Below are positions 20,348-31,829 of a stretch of DNA of 45,142 nucleotides, in pieces (position 1 is the stretch's first letter; every line of letters starts with the position of its first letter). Source of the stretch: Sphingomonadales bacterium BRH_c3 (GTDB lineage: Bacteria; Pseudomonadota; Alphaproteobacteria; Sphingomonadales; Sphingomonadaceae); the NCBI GenBank assembly GCA_001515985.1, contig LOET01000023.1, forward strand, positions 1 through 45,142, written 5' to 3'. The notes under the pieces are model-generated. The model was given only the letters and a program-made list of their open reading frames with translations. It was not told the DNA's origin and ran no database searches. Both the position numbers and the translations under genes were made by a program.

Positions 20348-21595
20348 ATGAGCACTACGATCATTGAACAAGTCCGCGATCTCGTAAACAGAGGCAAACT
20401 TACTCGTGCCGGCCTGGCCCGTGCTGCGGGACTGCATGCCAATACGCTGCGCGACTGCACAGAGGCCAGCTGGAATCCAACTGCTGAGACGCTTGCCAAG
20501 CTGGAAAACTTCCTGCTGCAAAGCGACGACCGCCCCGCCCTCGTTTCAATCGAGGAAATCATTGACGAGGCGCGCAATGGCCGCATGTATATCCTGGTCG
20601 ATGATGAGGATCGCGAGAACGAAGGTGATTTGATCATCCCTGCACAAATGGCCACGCCCAATGCGATAAACTTCATGGCGACGCATGGGCGCGGGCTGAT
20701 CTGCCTGGCGCTCGCTCGCAAGCGCGTGGAGCAGCTCGGGCTTGAACCGATGAGCCGCAACAACAAGGAAAGCATGCAGACCGCTTTCACGATCTCGATC
20801 GAGGCGAAAGAAGGCGTAACCACAGGAATCTCGGCGGCTGATCGCGCGCGCACCGTTTCGGTAGCGATCGATTCCAGCAAGGGACCGGAGGATATAGTGA
20901 CGCCCGGCCACGTATTCCCGCTTGCCGCGCGCGATGGTGGCGTGCTGGTGCGCGCAGGCCACACCGAAGCGGCGGTCGATATCTCGCGCCTTGCAGGGCT
21001 CAATCCTTCCGGCGTGATCTGCGAGATCATGAACGAAGACGGTTCGATGGCACGGCTCGACGATCTGATCGGCTTTGCCCGCAAGCACGACCTCAAGATC
21101 GGCACTATCCGTGATCTGATCGAATACCGCCGCCGTAACGATCACCTGGTCGAGCGGGTCGACGAACGCAGCTTTGAATCCGATTACGGAGGACAATGGC
21201 GCCTCCTCACTTATCGCAACAAGGTTGACGGCAGCGAGGCCTATGTCCTGCAGAAGGGGCATGTCGTACCGGGAGAACCCACCCTAACCCGTGTTCATCC
21301 CATCTCGGTTCTCGACGATGTGCTGGGCCAACCCGGCCCGCGCAAGCGCACGCTCCAGCGCGCGATGCTGGCGGTGGGCGAGCATGGCTCGGGCGTGATC
21401 GTGATCCTGCGCGATCGCTCGGCTACCGGCACTTACAGCGATAGCGACGAAGAGCGCAATGTGGGGATCGGTTCGCAGATACTGGCCGATCTCAATATTC
21501 ACGAAATGATCCTGCTCACCAACTCGCAGCCCAATGTTGTGGCGATCGAAGGCTTTGGCCTCAACATCGCCAGCCTCATGCCAATCCCGGAGTAA
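20348..21595 (+). CDS. ribB: RibB-type 3,4-dihydroxy-2-butanone 4-phosphate synthase with N-terminal HTH and degenerate GTP cyclohydrolase II-like C-terminus
   Basis: RibB core [17 protein letters not shown] and [31 protein letters not shown]-terminal [40 protein letters not shown]; the C-terminal part lacks GCHII cysteines. Confidence 0.93.
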   Translation: MSTTIIEQVRDLVNRGKLTRAGLARAAGLHANTLRDCTEASWNPTAETLAKLENFLLQSDDRPALVSIEEIIDEARNGRMYILVDDEDRENEGDLIIPAQMATPNAINFMATHGRGLICLALARKRVEQLGLEPMSRNNKESMQTAFTISIEAKEGVTTGISAADRARTVSVAIDSSKGPEDIVTPGHVFPLAARDGGVLVRAGHTEAAVDISRLAGLNPSGVICEIMNEDGSMARLDDLIGFARKHDLKIGTIRDLIEYRRRNDHLVERVDERSFESDYGGQWRLLTYRNKVDGSEAYVLQKGHVVPGEPTLTRVHPISVLDDVLGQPGPRKRTLQRAMLAVGEHGSGVIVILRDRSATGTYSDSDEERNVGIGSQILADLNIHEMILLTNSQPNVVAIEGFGLNIASLMPIPE

Positions 21596-21599
21596 ACCG

Positions 21600-23338
<1,739 letters not shown>

Positions 23339-23475
23339 CTAAGACACCACCATATCGGGGATTGGCAGCGCTCTATGCGCCGGAACATCGCGGCGCAAGC
23401 CGCGTTACCTTATAAAACAGTTCGGCAAACGTATTCTTGCCGGATATAATCGAACTACAAGGCAAAGGACGGATC

Positions 23476-24030
23476 ATGGTAGAGACGACCAAAAGCAAGA
23501 CCCCAAAGAAAGCCACCGCCAAGAAGGCGACAAAGCCCGAAGCGGCCATCAACAATACTGCAGAAGCCAAATCGCGCTTCAATGCGGCGCTTGATGAAGC
23601 TCGTGCAGGCGCCGCCGCACTGAAGGCAGAAGCTGGCGCACGTGCTGGCGTGTATCGCGAACAGGTTCGAGACAAAGGTACCGATCTGGTTGCCGAAGCC
23701 AAGACCTATGGCAACGAAGCCAAGGCGAAGGCCGGCGAACTTGCCGTTGAAGGCAAGGCCCGTGCCAGCGATGCCTTGGCATCTCTCGGCAAAATAGTGG
23801 CCGACACTGCGCCACAGATCGACGAGAGGATTGGCGAACAATATGGCGAGTATGCCCGGAAAGCATCGCGCAGCCTGCAGGAAGCCAGCGCAAAGCTCGA
23901 ATCCAAGAGCGTGGAGGAGATTGGCGAGGACGCGCGCGAACTCGTACGCAAAAGCCCTGGGACCGCGATCGGCATTGCCGCCATTTTCGGCTTCCTCGTT
24001 GCTCGATTGTTCCGCGGCGGGCGCGGCTGA
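23476..24030 (+). CDS. YqjD/ElaB (DUF883)-like membrane-anchored protein
   Basis: Lysine/alanine-rich N-terminus, long amphipathic helical region, C-terminal VRKSPGTAIGIAAIFGFLVARLFRGGRG tail. Confidence 0.75.
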   Translation: MVETTKSKTPKKATAKKATKPEAAINNTAEAKSRFNAALDEARAGAAALKAEAGARAGVYREQVRDKGTDLVAEAKTYGNEAKAKAGELAVEGKARASDALASLGKIVADTAPQIDERIGEQYGEYARKASRSLQEASAKLESKSVEEIGEDARELVRKSPGTAIGIAAIFGFLVARLFRGGRG

Positions 24031-24053
24031 TCGTTTCGTAAAGGGGGCTGAAA

Positions 24054-24494
24054 ATGCGAGATGAGGATCGATCTGATCCGCGCCCCGACGATGTAGATGA
24101 CGAACTCGAAGCCGCCGTGCGCGGTGACGAGCGTACCGGTCCGCCTTCCGGGCCTTCGCTGTTCGACGATGTCGCGGCGTTGGTTTCAGACAGCCGCAAC
24201 TTCGTGCAGGCTGAAGTCGAATTCCAGAAAACCCGACTCGCGTTTGCGGCGAATCGTAGCAAGTCAGCGGTGCTGTCAGGCCTGTTCGCACTGGCCTTCA
24301 TCCACCTTGCGCTCATTGCGCTGGTGGTAGGCCTTGTCATCGCCCTGACTCCTCATGTCACCGCATGGGGCGCGACAGCGATTGTCGTGGGCCTTTTGCT
24401 GCTTGGCGCCTTTATCCTTGTGATGCGCATGCAAACCTCCACCCGCGAAATTGGAGAAGCATTCAACAACGCGAACGAGGATGCCGACGAATGA
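24054..24494 (+). CDS. phage holin superfamily III / YqjE-like membrane protein
   Basis: Two hydrophobic helices (FALAFIHLALIALVVGLVIALTPHV; ATAIVVGLLLLGAFILVMR) with amphipathic flanks. Confidence 0.75.
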   Translation: MRDEDRSDPRPDDVDDELEAAVRGDERTGPPSGPSLFDDVAALVSDSRNFVQAEVEFQKTRLAFAANRSKSAVLSGLFALAFIHLALIALVVGLVIALTPHVTAWGATAIVVGLLLLGAFILVMRMQTSTREIGEAFNNANEDADE

Positions 24495-24880
24495 GCGACC
24501 TCAAGCGACAGTTATCCGAGGATCGGGCGATGCGTAACACGGCGCGATCGATCATTTTCGGCCAGTTCTTGCGTGTACGCGAAGCCGTTTCCGGCAAGAG
24601 GATCGGCACCGAACTGGCCGACAAGGTGGTCGATGATGCACTTGACCTGGCTGACCGCGCCGGGAGCGCTGCGCGCGCCAATCGTGGCCTGATCACGGCG
24701 ATCGCGGGAGTTGCCGGAGCGGCTGCAGCGCTGTGGCTGGCACGCAAATCGATTGCCGCAATGGTTGGTGGTGCGACCAAGGGCGACGATGGAGGGCCTC
24801 AGATAACAGAATCGTCCGACGAGGCCGGCGCCAGCGTTCAAGAAGCAAACCCGAAAGCGGATGACTATCATGACCAGTGA
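24491..24880 (+). CDS. small membrane-associated protein of unknown function (YqjK position)
   Basis: Start overlaps the previous stop; one hydrophobic segment (GLITAIAGVAGAAAALWLARKSIAAMVGG). Confidence 0.7.
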   Translation: MSDLKRQLSEDRAMRNTARSIIFGQFLRVREAVSGKRIGTELADKVVDDALDLADRAGSAARANRGLITAIAGVAGAAAALWLARKSIAAMVGGATKGDDGGPQITESSDEAGASVQEANPKADDYHDQ

Positions 24881-25217
24881 AGCAAATCGAACAGCCTTGC
24901 GCGAACGAATCGAGAAGGCGCAGCAGCGCCTCACGAACCGCCCAGCGAGCGAATATGCCCGCGACGCAGCGCACGAAGCGATCGATTTTGTCAAAGCCAA
25001 TCCCCTGCTGGTGATTGGAGCAGCCGCCGCCGTGGGGCTAGCCTTGGGGACTATGTCGCGCGGAGGGCGCAAGGCGGCCACCGCCACCGGTTTTCTGGGA
25101 CGGATTGCCACCGATGCCGCAATTGCCTTTGCCCTGACTATGTACGAGCGCGCTTCTGAACGCCGAGATGAAGCGGCACAGAATGAAGGCGAATTGCAAG
25201 ATCTTGCAGCTGACTGA
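24861..25217 (+). CDS. second YqjD-like tail-anchored protein
   Basis: Overlaps the preceding gene; FVKANPLLVIGAAAAVGLALGTMSRGGRK resembles the VKxxPxxxxGxAAxxGxxxG pattern. Confidence 0.65.
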   Translation: MTIMTSEANRTALRERIEKAQQRLTNRPASEYARDAAHEAIDFVKANPLLVIGAAAAVGLALGTMSRGGRKAATATGFLGRIATDAAIAFALTMYERASERRDEAAQNEGELQDLAAD

Positions 25218-25322
25218 ATCTGTGCCAGCGGGCTCTTGATCTCCCGATCGTCCCGCTTTTGCTTGCCTGAGCCGCAGGCTAGGCTATGGCGCGCGCGATT
25301 CCCCAAGGAGATACGAAAGATC

Positions 25323-25553
25323 ATGGCTGAACATGAGGCAAAGCAGCGGCTGCACCTGGTGATGGGAGGCCGCGTGAAGGACCCCCGTTCACTGGAATTC
25401 CAGGATCCGGAAAGCGTCCATGTCGTGGGCGTTTTTAGCAATTATGACGACGCGGTTGAGGCCTGGCGCGCCAATGCGCACCGCACAGTAGACGATGCCG
25501 AAATGAAATATGTGGTCGTCCATCTCCACCGCCTGCTCGAGCCGGAAGAATAG
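25323..25553 (+). CDS. DUF4170-like small protein
   Basis: MAEHEAKQRLHLVMGGRVKDPRSLEFQDPESVHVVGVFSNYDDAVEAWRANAHRTVDDAEMKYVVVHLHRLLEPEE. Confidence 0.8.
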   Translation: MAEHEAKQRLHLVMGGRVKDPRSLEFQDPESVHVVGVFSNYDDAVEAWRANAHRTVDDAEMKYVVVHLHRLLEPEE

Positions 25554-25620
25554 GCCCGGCGGACGATGAAAAGGGCACCGGTTTGAGCAAGTTACCCAGT
25601 AGGTCGCCTGCCCACCCGGT

Positions 25621-26097
25621 TCAGATGAATTCGATCTTGTCGAGGAGGTAGAACCGGTCGCCCGATGGCACCGTGACCTCGATCTCGTCGCCTACTTGCC
25701 TGCCGATCAGCGCGCGGGCGATAGGCGAGTTGTAGGAAATCCGTCCCCGGTTCGCGTCCGCTTCGGTCTGGCCGACAATCTGGTATTTTATCGGCTTGTC
25801 GTCTTCATCGAGCAGCGTCACAGTGGCTCCAAACACCACCTTGTCACCCGATAGCATGGTGGGATCGATGATCTGGGCGCGGCTGACCTTGTCTTCGATC
25901 TCAGATATCTGCGCCTCGACCTGGCCCTGACGCTCTTTGGCGGCATGGTATTCGGCGTTTTCCGACAAGTCGCCATGCGCGCGAGCTTCCTCGATCGCAT
26001 CGACAATTTTCGGGCGTTCCGCGCGCAGAACCTTGAGATCGGCCGTCAGCCGCTCATAGCCCTCAGCCAGCATCGGAACCTTTTCCATCGTAGCCAT
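25621..26097 (-). CDS. greA: transcription elongation factor GreA
   Basis: [62 protein letters not shown]. Confidence 0.97.
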   Translation of the reverse strand: MATMEKVPMLAEGYERLTADLKVLRAERPKIVDAIEEARAHGDLSENAEYHAAKERQGQVEAQISEIEDKVSRAQIIDPTMLSGDKVVFGATVTLLDEDDKPIKYQIVGQTEADANRGRISYNSPIARALIGRQVGDEIEVTVPSGDRFYLLDKIEFI

Positions 26098-26210
26098 CCA
26101 GTCTTTCCTCCAGCGCCCTTCCCTTTGATATTCAGAGTTATTTCGGACGTGGCTGCTTCTGCCGAGGCAACCTTGGGAGCGTCGAAATTTGGGGAAAGAG
26201 CTAATGTTCG

Positions 26211-29200
26211 CTAGTTATAATAGTCCTGCAACGAGCGGACTTCAAGCTGGCTTGCATTTACTGCATTAATTGCATTTGCCGCCGCGATGGATGCCGCTGC
26301 CGTTGTGTAATAGGGAATCTTCTCCGTCAGCGCTGATGCACGGATCGATTTCGAGTCCAGCAAGCTCTGCCACCCTTCAGTCGTGTTGAAGATCAGATCG
26401 ACGTCTCCATCGATGATCCGGTCCACCACATGCGGCTGCCCTTCGGCCACTTTGTTGATGCGCTCCACCGGCAGTCCCTGCTCGGCCAGATAGGCCTGCG
26501 TTCCGCCGGTGGCGATGGCAGAGAAGCCCTGTTCGATCAGCGTGCGCACCGCCGGAAGGATATGCGGCTTGTCGCTGTCTTTTACCGAAACGAACAGCGT
26601 GCCTTGAGATGGCAGGATCATCCCGGCAGCAAGCTGGGCTTTGAAGAAAGCGGCCTCGAAACTGCGATCGATTCCCATCACTTCGCCGGTTGATTTCATC
26701 TCGGGGGAAAGGGCCGGATCGCTGCCCGGGAAGCGACTGAAGGGGAACACCGCTTCCTTCACCGCCATATAGGGCAGATCGCGTTTGAAGGGTTCAAAAT
26801 TGGCAAGCATTTCACCTGCCATCACCCGCGCCGCGATCTTGGCCACGGGCTGGCCGATCGCCTTGGCGACGAAGGGCACGGTGCGCGATGCGCGCGGATT
26901 GACCTCGATCAGGTAAACCTCACCATCTTTCACCGCGAACTGGACATTCATCAGGCCTACGACCCCCAAGGCCCTGGCCAGTGCATCAGCCTGCTGCTCC
27001 ATCTGGTCGATGATATCCTTGGGGAGCGAATAGGGCGGCAGGGTGCAGGCGCTATCGCCCGAGTGGACACCAGCTTCCTCGATGTGCTGCATTACCCCGG
27101 CAACCCGCACTTCTTTGCCATCGCACAGCGCATCGACATCGCACTCGATCGCGTCGCGCAAATATTGATCGACCAGCACCGGACTATCGCCGGATACGTT
27201 CACGGCGGTACGGATATAATCGTCAAGCTGCGCCTCGCTGTCGACGATCTCCATCGCTCGCCCGCCCAGCACGTAGGAGGGACGCAGCAATACCGGATAG
27301 CCGATCCGCGCCGCCACCGCCGCGGCCTCGTCACGGCTATAGGCGATGCCATTCTCAGGCTGTTTGAGCTTGAGCTTGTTGACCAGCCTGGCAAAACGCT
27401 CGCGATCTTCTGCAAGGTCGATCGCATCGGGCGATGTGCCAAGGATCGGGATCCCCGCATCCTCCAGCGCCTGCGCCAGCTTGAGCGGGGTTTGCCCGCC
27501 GAACTGCACGATCACGCCTACCAGCTCGCCCTTCGACTGCTCGACGCGCAGGATCTCGAGCACGTCTTCCGCCGTCAGCGGCTCAAAATAGAGCCGGTCT
27601 GACGTGTCGTAGTCGGTCGAGACTGTTTCCGGGTTGCAATTGATCATGATCGTCTCGAACCCGGCCTCCGCCAGTGCGAAACAGGCATGGACGCAGCAAT
27701 AGTCGAACTCGATACCCTGCCCGATCCGGTTGGGGCCGCCGCCAAGGATCACTATCTTCTTGCGATCCGATGGGTCAGCCTCGCACTCCGGCTCGCCAAA
27801 GCTGGGCGCTTCATAGGTCGAATACATGTAGGGCGTAATTGCCTCGAATTCGGCCGCGCAGCTATCGATCCGCTTGAACACCGGATGGACTCCCAGCTTG
27901 TTGCGAAGCTGGCGCACCTCCTCCTCGCTGGTGGCTCCTGCCATCGCTTGGAGCGCATCGTGCAGCAGGCCCGAACGCTTCGCCTGCGTTTCGCCCAGCC
28001 CGCCCGCGACACCGACAGAGCGCACCGCCAGCGTGGCGAGCCGCTTGTCCGAAAAGCCCATCGCCTTCAGCCGCCGCAACTCGGCTGCATCGCGCGGCAG
28101 CCCATCTTCCGAAATCCGTTTTTCCGCCGCGATGATGCCTTCGATCTGGCGCAGGAACCACGGATCATAGGATGTGAGCGCGTGTATCTCCTCCACGCTC
28201 ATCCCCTCGCGGAAGGCCTGCCCGACATAGAGCAGCCGGTCGGGCGTTCGCTTGCTCAGCGCGGCGGTAACGACTTCGCGTGATACGCCTTCGAGCGAAG
28301 GCACGCGGTTGAACCCGTCAAGCCCGGTTTCGAGCCCGCGCAGCGCCTTCTGCACGCTTTCCTGGAAATTGCGCCCGATCGCCATGACCTCGCCAACCGA
28401 TTTCATCGCGGTCGCAAGTTCGGGCTTGGCGCCCTTGAACTTCTCGAAGGCGAAACGCGGGATCTTTGTCACGACGTAATCGATCGTGGGCTCGAAGCTG
28501 GCGGGCGTAGCGCCGGTGATCTCGTTGGTGATCTCGTCCAGCGTGTAGCCTACAGCGAGCTTCGCAGCGACGCGCGCAATCGGGAAGCCGGTCGCCTTTG
28601 AGGCGAGCGCGGAGCTGCGCGATACGCGCGGGTTCATCTCGATCACGATCAGCCGGCCATCGGCGGGATTGACCGCGAATTGCACGTTCGAGCCGCCAGT
28701 TTCGACCCCGATCTCGCGCAGCACAGCAATGCTGGCATTGCGCATGATCTGGTATTCCTTGTCGGTCAGCGTCAGCGCGGGCGCAACCGTGATCGAATCA
28801 CCGGTGTGCACGCCCATCGGATCGACATTCTCGATGCTGCAGATAATGATGCAATTGTCATGGCGGTCGCGCACGACCTCCATTTCGTATTCCTTCCATC
28901 CCAGCAATGATTCCTCGATCAGCACTTCGGTGGTGGGCGATGCGTCGAGCCCTTCTCGCACAATCCGCTCGAACTCGGCCTTGTTATAGGCAATGCCGCC
29001 GCCGGTGCCGCCCAGTGTGAAGCTGGGGCGGATGATCGCGGGCAGCTTGGTCGTCTCAAGCACTTCAAGCGCCTGTTCCAGCGTGTGCGCGATGCCGCTG
29101 CGCGCGCTTTCGAGCCCGATCTTGTCCATCGCCTCGCGGAATTTCTGGCGGTCCTCGGCCTTGTCGATCGCCTCAGCATCGGCGCCGATCATGGTGACGC

Positions 29201-29534
29201 CATATTTCTCCAGCACGCCCATCTTGTTGAGCGACAGCGCGCAATTGAGCGCGGTCTGCCCGCCCATGGTCGGCAGCAGCGCGTCAGGCCGTTCCTTGGC
29301 GATGATCTTTTCGACGATTTCTGGCGTGATTGGCTCGACATAGGTCGCATCGGCGAATTCGGGATCGGTCATGATCGTGGCCGGGTTCGAATTGACCAGC
29401 ACGACGCGATAGCCCTCTTCCTTGAGCGCCTTGATCGCCTGCGTGCCGGAATAGTCGAACTCGCAGGCCTGGCCGATGATGATCGGGCCGGCGCCGATAA
29501 CGAGGATCGAGGAGATGTCAGTGCGTTTGGGCAT
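26211..29534 (-). CDS. carB: carbamoyl-phosphate synthase large subunit
   Basis: [58 protein letters not shown]; duplicated ATP-grasp halves. Confidence 0.98.
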   Translation of the reverse strand: MPKRTDISSILVIGAGPIIIGQACEFDYSGTQAIKALKEEGYRVVLVNSNPATIMTDPEFADATYVEPITPEIVEKIIAKERPDALLPTMGGQTALNCALSLNKMGVLEKYGVTMIGADAEAIDKAEDRQKFREAMDKIGLESARSGIAHTLEQALEVLETTKLPAIIRPSFTLGGTGGGIAYNKAEFERIVREGLDASPTTEVLIEESLLGWKEYEMEVVRDRHDNCIIICSIENVDPMGVHTGDSITVAPALTLTDKEYQIMRNASIAVLREIGVETGGSNVQFAVNPADGRLIVIEMNPRVSRSSALASKATGFPIARVAAKLAVGYTLDEITNEITGATPASFEPTIDYVVTKIPRFAFEKFKGAKPELATAMKSVGEVMAIGRNFQESVQKALRGLETGLDGFNRVPSLEGVSREVVTAALSKRTPDRLLYVGQAFREGMSVEEIHALTSYDPWFLRQIEGIIAAEKRISEDGLPRDAAELRRLKAMGFSDKRLATLAVRSVGVAGGLGETQAKRSGLLHDALQAMAGATSEEEVRQLRNKLGVHPVFKRIDSCAAEFEAITPYMYSTYEAPSFGEPECEADPSDRKKIVILGGGPNRIGQGIEFDYCCVHACFALAEAGFETIMINCNPETVSTDYDTSDRLYFEPLTAEDVLEILRVEQSKGELVGVIVQFGGQTPLKLAQALEDAGIPILGTSPDAIDLAEDRERFARLVNKLKLKQPENGIAYSRDEAAAVAARIGYPVLLRPSYVLGGRAMEIVDSEAQLDDYIRTAVNVSGDSPVLVDQYLRDAIECDVDALCDGKEVRVAGVMQHIEEAGVHSGDSACTLPPYSLPKDIIDQMEQQADALARALGVVGLMNVQFAVKDGEVYLIEVNPRASRTVPFVAKAIGQPVAKIAARVMAGEMLANFEPFKRDLPYMAVKEAVFPFSRFPGSDPALSPEMKSTGEVMGIDRSFEAAFFKAQLAAGMILPSQGTLFVSVKDSDKPHILPAVRTLIEQGFSAIATGGTQAYLAEQGLPVERINKVAEGQPHVVDRIIDGDVDLIFNTTEGWQSLLDSKSIRASALTEKIPYYTTAAASIAAANAINAVNASQLEVRSLQDYYN

Positions 29535-29892
29535 TGGTCGCCTTGCGGTAGATAATGTTCATGTCAATTGATTGCGCGGAGGCCTCCGCCATCATACATT
29601 CGGTCGCGTGCTGATTTTCCGGCGTTAGCGCGATTTCAAGAGTTGGCGCACGGTCGGTAGATAAGAAAGTGGTCTCAAAATAATGAGCGCCGCAATCACG
29701 AGCCAGCTTGCCGATCCGGTTCGCAATCATGTCTTCGTCGCGAATTTCAACTCCAGTTGCTACTGGTTCGACAAGTTCAAGATGCGCGATGGTCGGTTGT
29801 TCGGTATACGGTCCAATAGATTTCGCTAGCACAGCAGCAAACGCGGCAGAACCTGCTCCAAGCGCAAACCAGATGAGCTTGGTTCGCCTCAC
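29518..29892 (-). CDS. uncharacterised membrane-anchored small protein encoded between carA and carB
   Basis: GTG start overlaps the carA stop; its 3' end overlaps the carB start by 17 bp. N-terminal hydrophobic segment [18 protein letters not shown]. Confidence 0.7.
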   Translation of the reverse strand: MRRTKLIWFALGAGSAAFAAVLAKSIGPYTEQPTIAHLELVEPVATGVEIRDEDMIANRIGKLARDCGAHYFETTFLSTDRAPTLEIALTPENQHATECMMAEASAQSIDMNIIYRKATNAQTH

Positions 29893-31133
29893 CCCAGCAT
29901 CCCCACGAATTTTTCGAACAGGTAGTAACTATCCTGCGGACCGGGTGAGGCTTCGGGGTGGTATTGCACGCCGAACGCCTGCTTGCCCTTGATCGAAATC
30001 CCGCAGTTCGAGCCATCGAACAGGCTGACGTGCGTCTGCTCGACTTCGGGCGGTAGCGTGTCGACATCGACAGCGAAGCCGTGGTTCATCGAAGTGATCT
30101 CGACCAGGCCGTTCGTGTCGCCCCAGCCCTCACCCACGCGCTGAACCGGATGGTTCGCGCCGCGGTGGCCCTGGTGCATTTTCACTGTCTTCGCGCCCGC
30201 CGCAAGGGCCAGTAACTGGTGCCCCAGACAGATACCGAAGAGGGGCACATCGCGCTCTAACAGGCCCTGAATCACCGGCACGGCATATTCGCCCGTCGCG
30301 GCCGGATCGCCGGGGCCGTTGCTCAGGAAAACGCCATCGGGAGCCAGCGCCAGCACTTCCTCGAGCGAGGTCTTGGCCGGGACCACGGTCACCTTTGCCC
30401 CGGCGCGGACGAGGTTGCGGAAGATATTGTCCTTCGCGCCATAATCCACCGCGACAACATGCGGGCTACCGTCATCCCAGCGCACGCTGGGATCGCTCTC
30501 GTCCTGGTCTGAACCCGACCCCAGCTTTCGCTGGGGTGACGACATTGTCGCATACCCTTCACCCAGGTGCCAAATCCCGCCGGTCCATTCCTCGTGGGTC
30601 TCGCGCGTGACGACTTGCGCCAGGTCCATCCCTTCCAGCCCGGCCCAGCCTTGCGCACGATTGAGCAGCGCGGGGATATCGAACTTGCCATCCGGCGAAT
30701 GGGCGATCACCGCATTGGGCGCGCCGTTCATACGGATGCGGCGCGTCAGCGCGCGCGTATCGACGCCGGACAGGCCGATCTTCCCATTTGCCGCCAGCCA
30801 TTCAGTAAAGCCCTGCAAGCTGCGGAAACTGCTCGGCGTGGTCACGTCCTCGCGCACAATGCAGCCCACCGCGCCTTCAACCTTGCTTTCAACATCTTCC
30901 GGGTTCGTGCCGACATTGCCGATATGCGGGAAGGTGAAGGTGACAATCTGCGCTGCATAACTGGGATCGGTCATCACTTCCTGGTAACCGGTCATCGCGG
31001 TGTTGAAGCACACCTCGCCCACAGCTTCGCCGGTGGCGCCGAATCCCCTGCCCCAGATCACCGCGCCATCGGCCAGAACGAGACAACCCGTCGCACCTTT
31101 TGGTTGCGCAGGTCGAGAGGCAGCAGAAGCCAT
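29889..31133 (-). CDS. carA: carbamoyl-phosphate synthase small subunit, with an in-frame palindromic insertion in the interdomain linker
   Basis: FNTAMTGYQEVMTDPSYAAQIVTFTFPHIGNVGTN; FLSNGPGDPAATGEY; PLFGICLGHQLLALA. Confidence 0.97.
   Translation of the reverse strand: MASAASRPAQPKGATGCLVLADGAVIWGRGFGATGEAVGEVCFNTAMTGYQEVMTDPSYAAQIVTFTFPHIGNVGTNPEDVESKVEGAVGCIVREDVTTPSSFRSLQGFTEWLAANGKIGLSGVDTRALTRRIRMNGAPNAVIAHSPDGKFDIPALLNRAQGWAGLEGMDLAQVVTRETHEEWTGGIWHLGEGYATMSSPQRKLGSGSDQDESDPSVRWDDGSPHVVAVDYGAKDNIFRNLVRAGAKVTVVPAKTSLEEVLALAPDGVFLSNGPGDPAATGEYAVPVIQGLLERDVPLFGICLGHQLLALAAGAKTVKMHQGHRGANHPVQRVGEGWGDTNGLVEITSMNHGFAVDVDTLPPEVEQTHVSLFDGSNCGISIKGKQAFGVQYHPEASPGPQDSYYLFEKFVGMLG
30470..30541. 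repeat. 72-bp nested-palindrome (REP/MITE-like) element inside carA
   Basis: Terminal arms cgtcatcccagcg (30470-30482) and cgctggggtgacg (30529-30541) pair over 13 positions with one G:T. Inner hairpins: 30474-30482/30485-30493 (9 bp, 2-nt loop) and 30518-30525/30530-30537 (8 bp, 4-nt loop). Confidence 0.85.
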
Positions 31134-31311
31134 TTGGGGCTCTCCGAGTCAGGGGTTTTCCGGCAATGTCGCTAAGCTTGAGCCGCTAGCCATCCCTTCC
31201 TGCCGCGTCAACCGCACTTGCGCTGAAATAACGACTAATCGGGGCACAATTCCCATTTTCGCGATTTGGCCCTATCAGCCCCAGCAAGCACCAACCAAAG
31301 GATACCAATTC

Positions 31312-31764
31312 ATGCTTCGCGATGACATCAAAGCCGCCACCATTGCCGCCATGAAAGCGGGCGAGAAAGAGCGCACTGCCGCGCTCCGGCTGATCGGCGC
31401 CAAGATCAAGGACCGCGACATCGAAATGCGCACCTCGTCCAAGGAGATAGCAGACGATGATCTGATCATCGAAGTTTTGCAGAAAATGGCCAAGCAGCGG
31501 CGCGAATCGATCGAGATGTATGAACAGGGCGGCCGGCAGGAACTAGCCGACCAGGAACGCGGCGAACTTGCCGTGATCGAGGAATTCCTCCCCGCCATGA
31601 TGGACGAAGCCGCAACAACAGCGGCGATCGAAGCCATCAAGACAGAGCTGGATGCCAGCTCGATCAAGGACATGGGCCGGGTTATGGCCGAGCTCAAGGC
31701 ACGCCATGGTGCAAAGCTCGACATGGGTAAGGCAAGCGGGCTGGTAAAAGCCGCCCTTTCCTGA
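31312..31764 (+). CDS. GatB/YqeY domain-containing protein
   Basis: MLRDDIKAATIAAMKAGEKERTAALRLIGAKIKDRDIEMR; GRVMAELKARHGAKLDMGKASGLVKAAL. Confidence 0.95.
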   Translation: MLRDDIKAATIAAMKAGEKERTAALRLIGAKIKDRDIEMRTSSKEIADDDLIIEVLQKMAKQRRESIEMYEQGGRQELADQERGELAVIEEFLPAMMDEAATTAAIEAIKTELDASSIKDMGRVMAELKARHGAKLDMGKASGLVKAALS

Positions 31765-31829
31765 ACTGCCAACAGGCTGGTCCACAGCTCGAGCTTGAAT
31801 CGTCTGGCTCAGGCGCGCATTGACGCACC

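Noticed and set aside
30395-30610. Small ORF containing PSARWDRSRPGLNPTPAFAGVT on + strand
   Set aside because: This is a translation of the palindromic element; such peptides recur in spurious ORFs from dispersed repeats.
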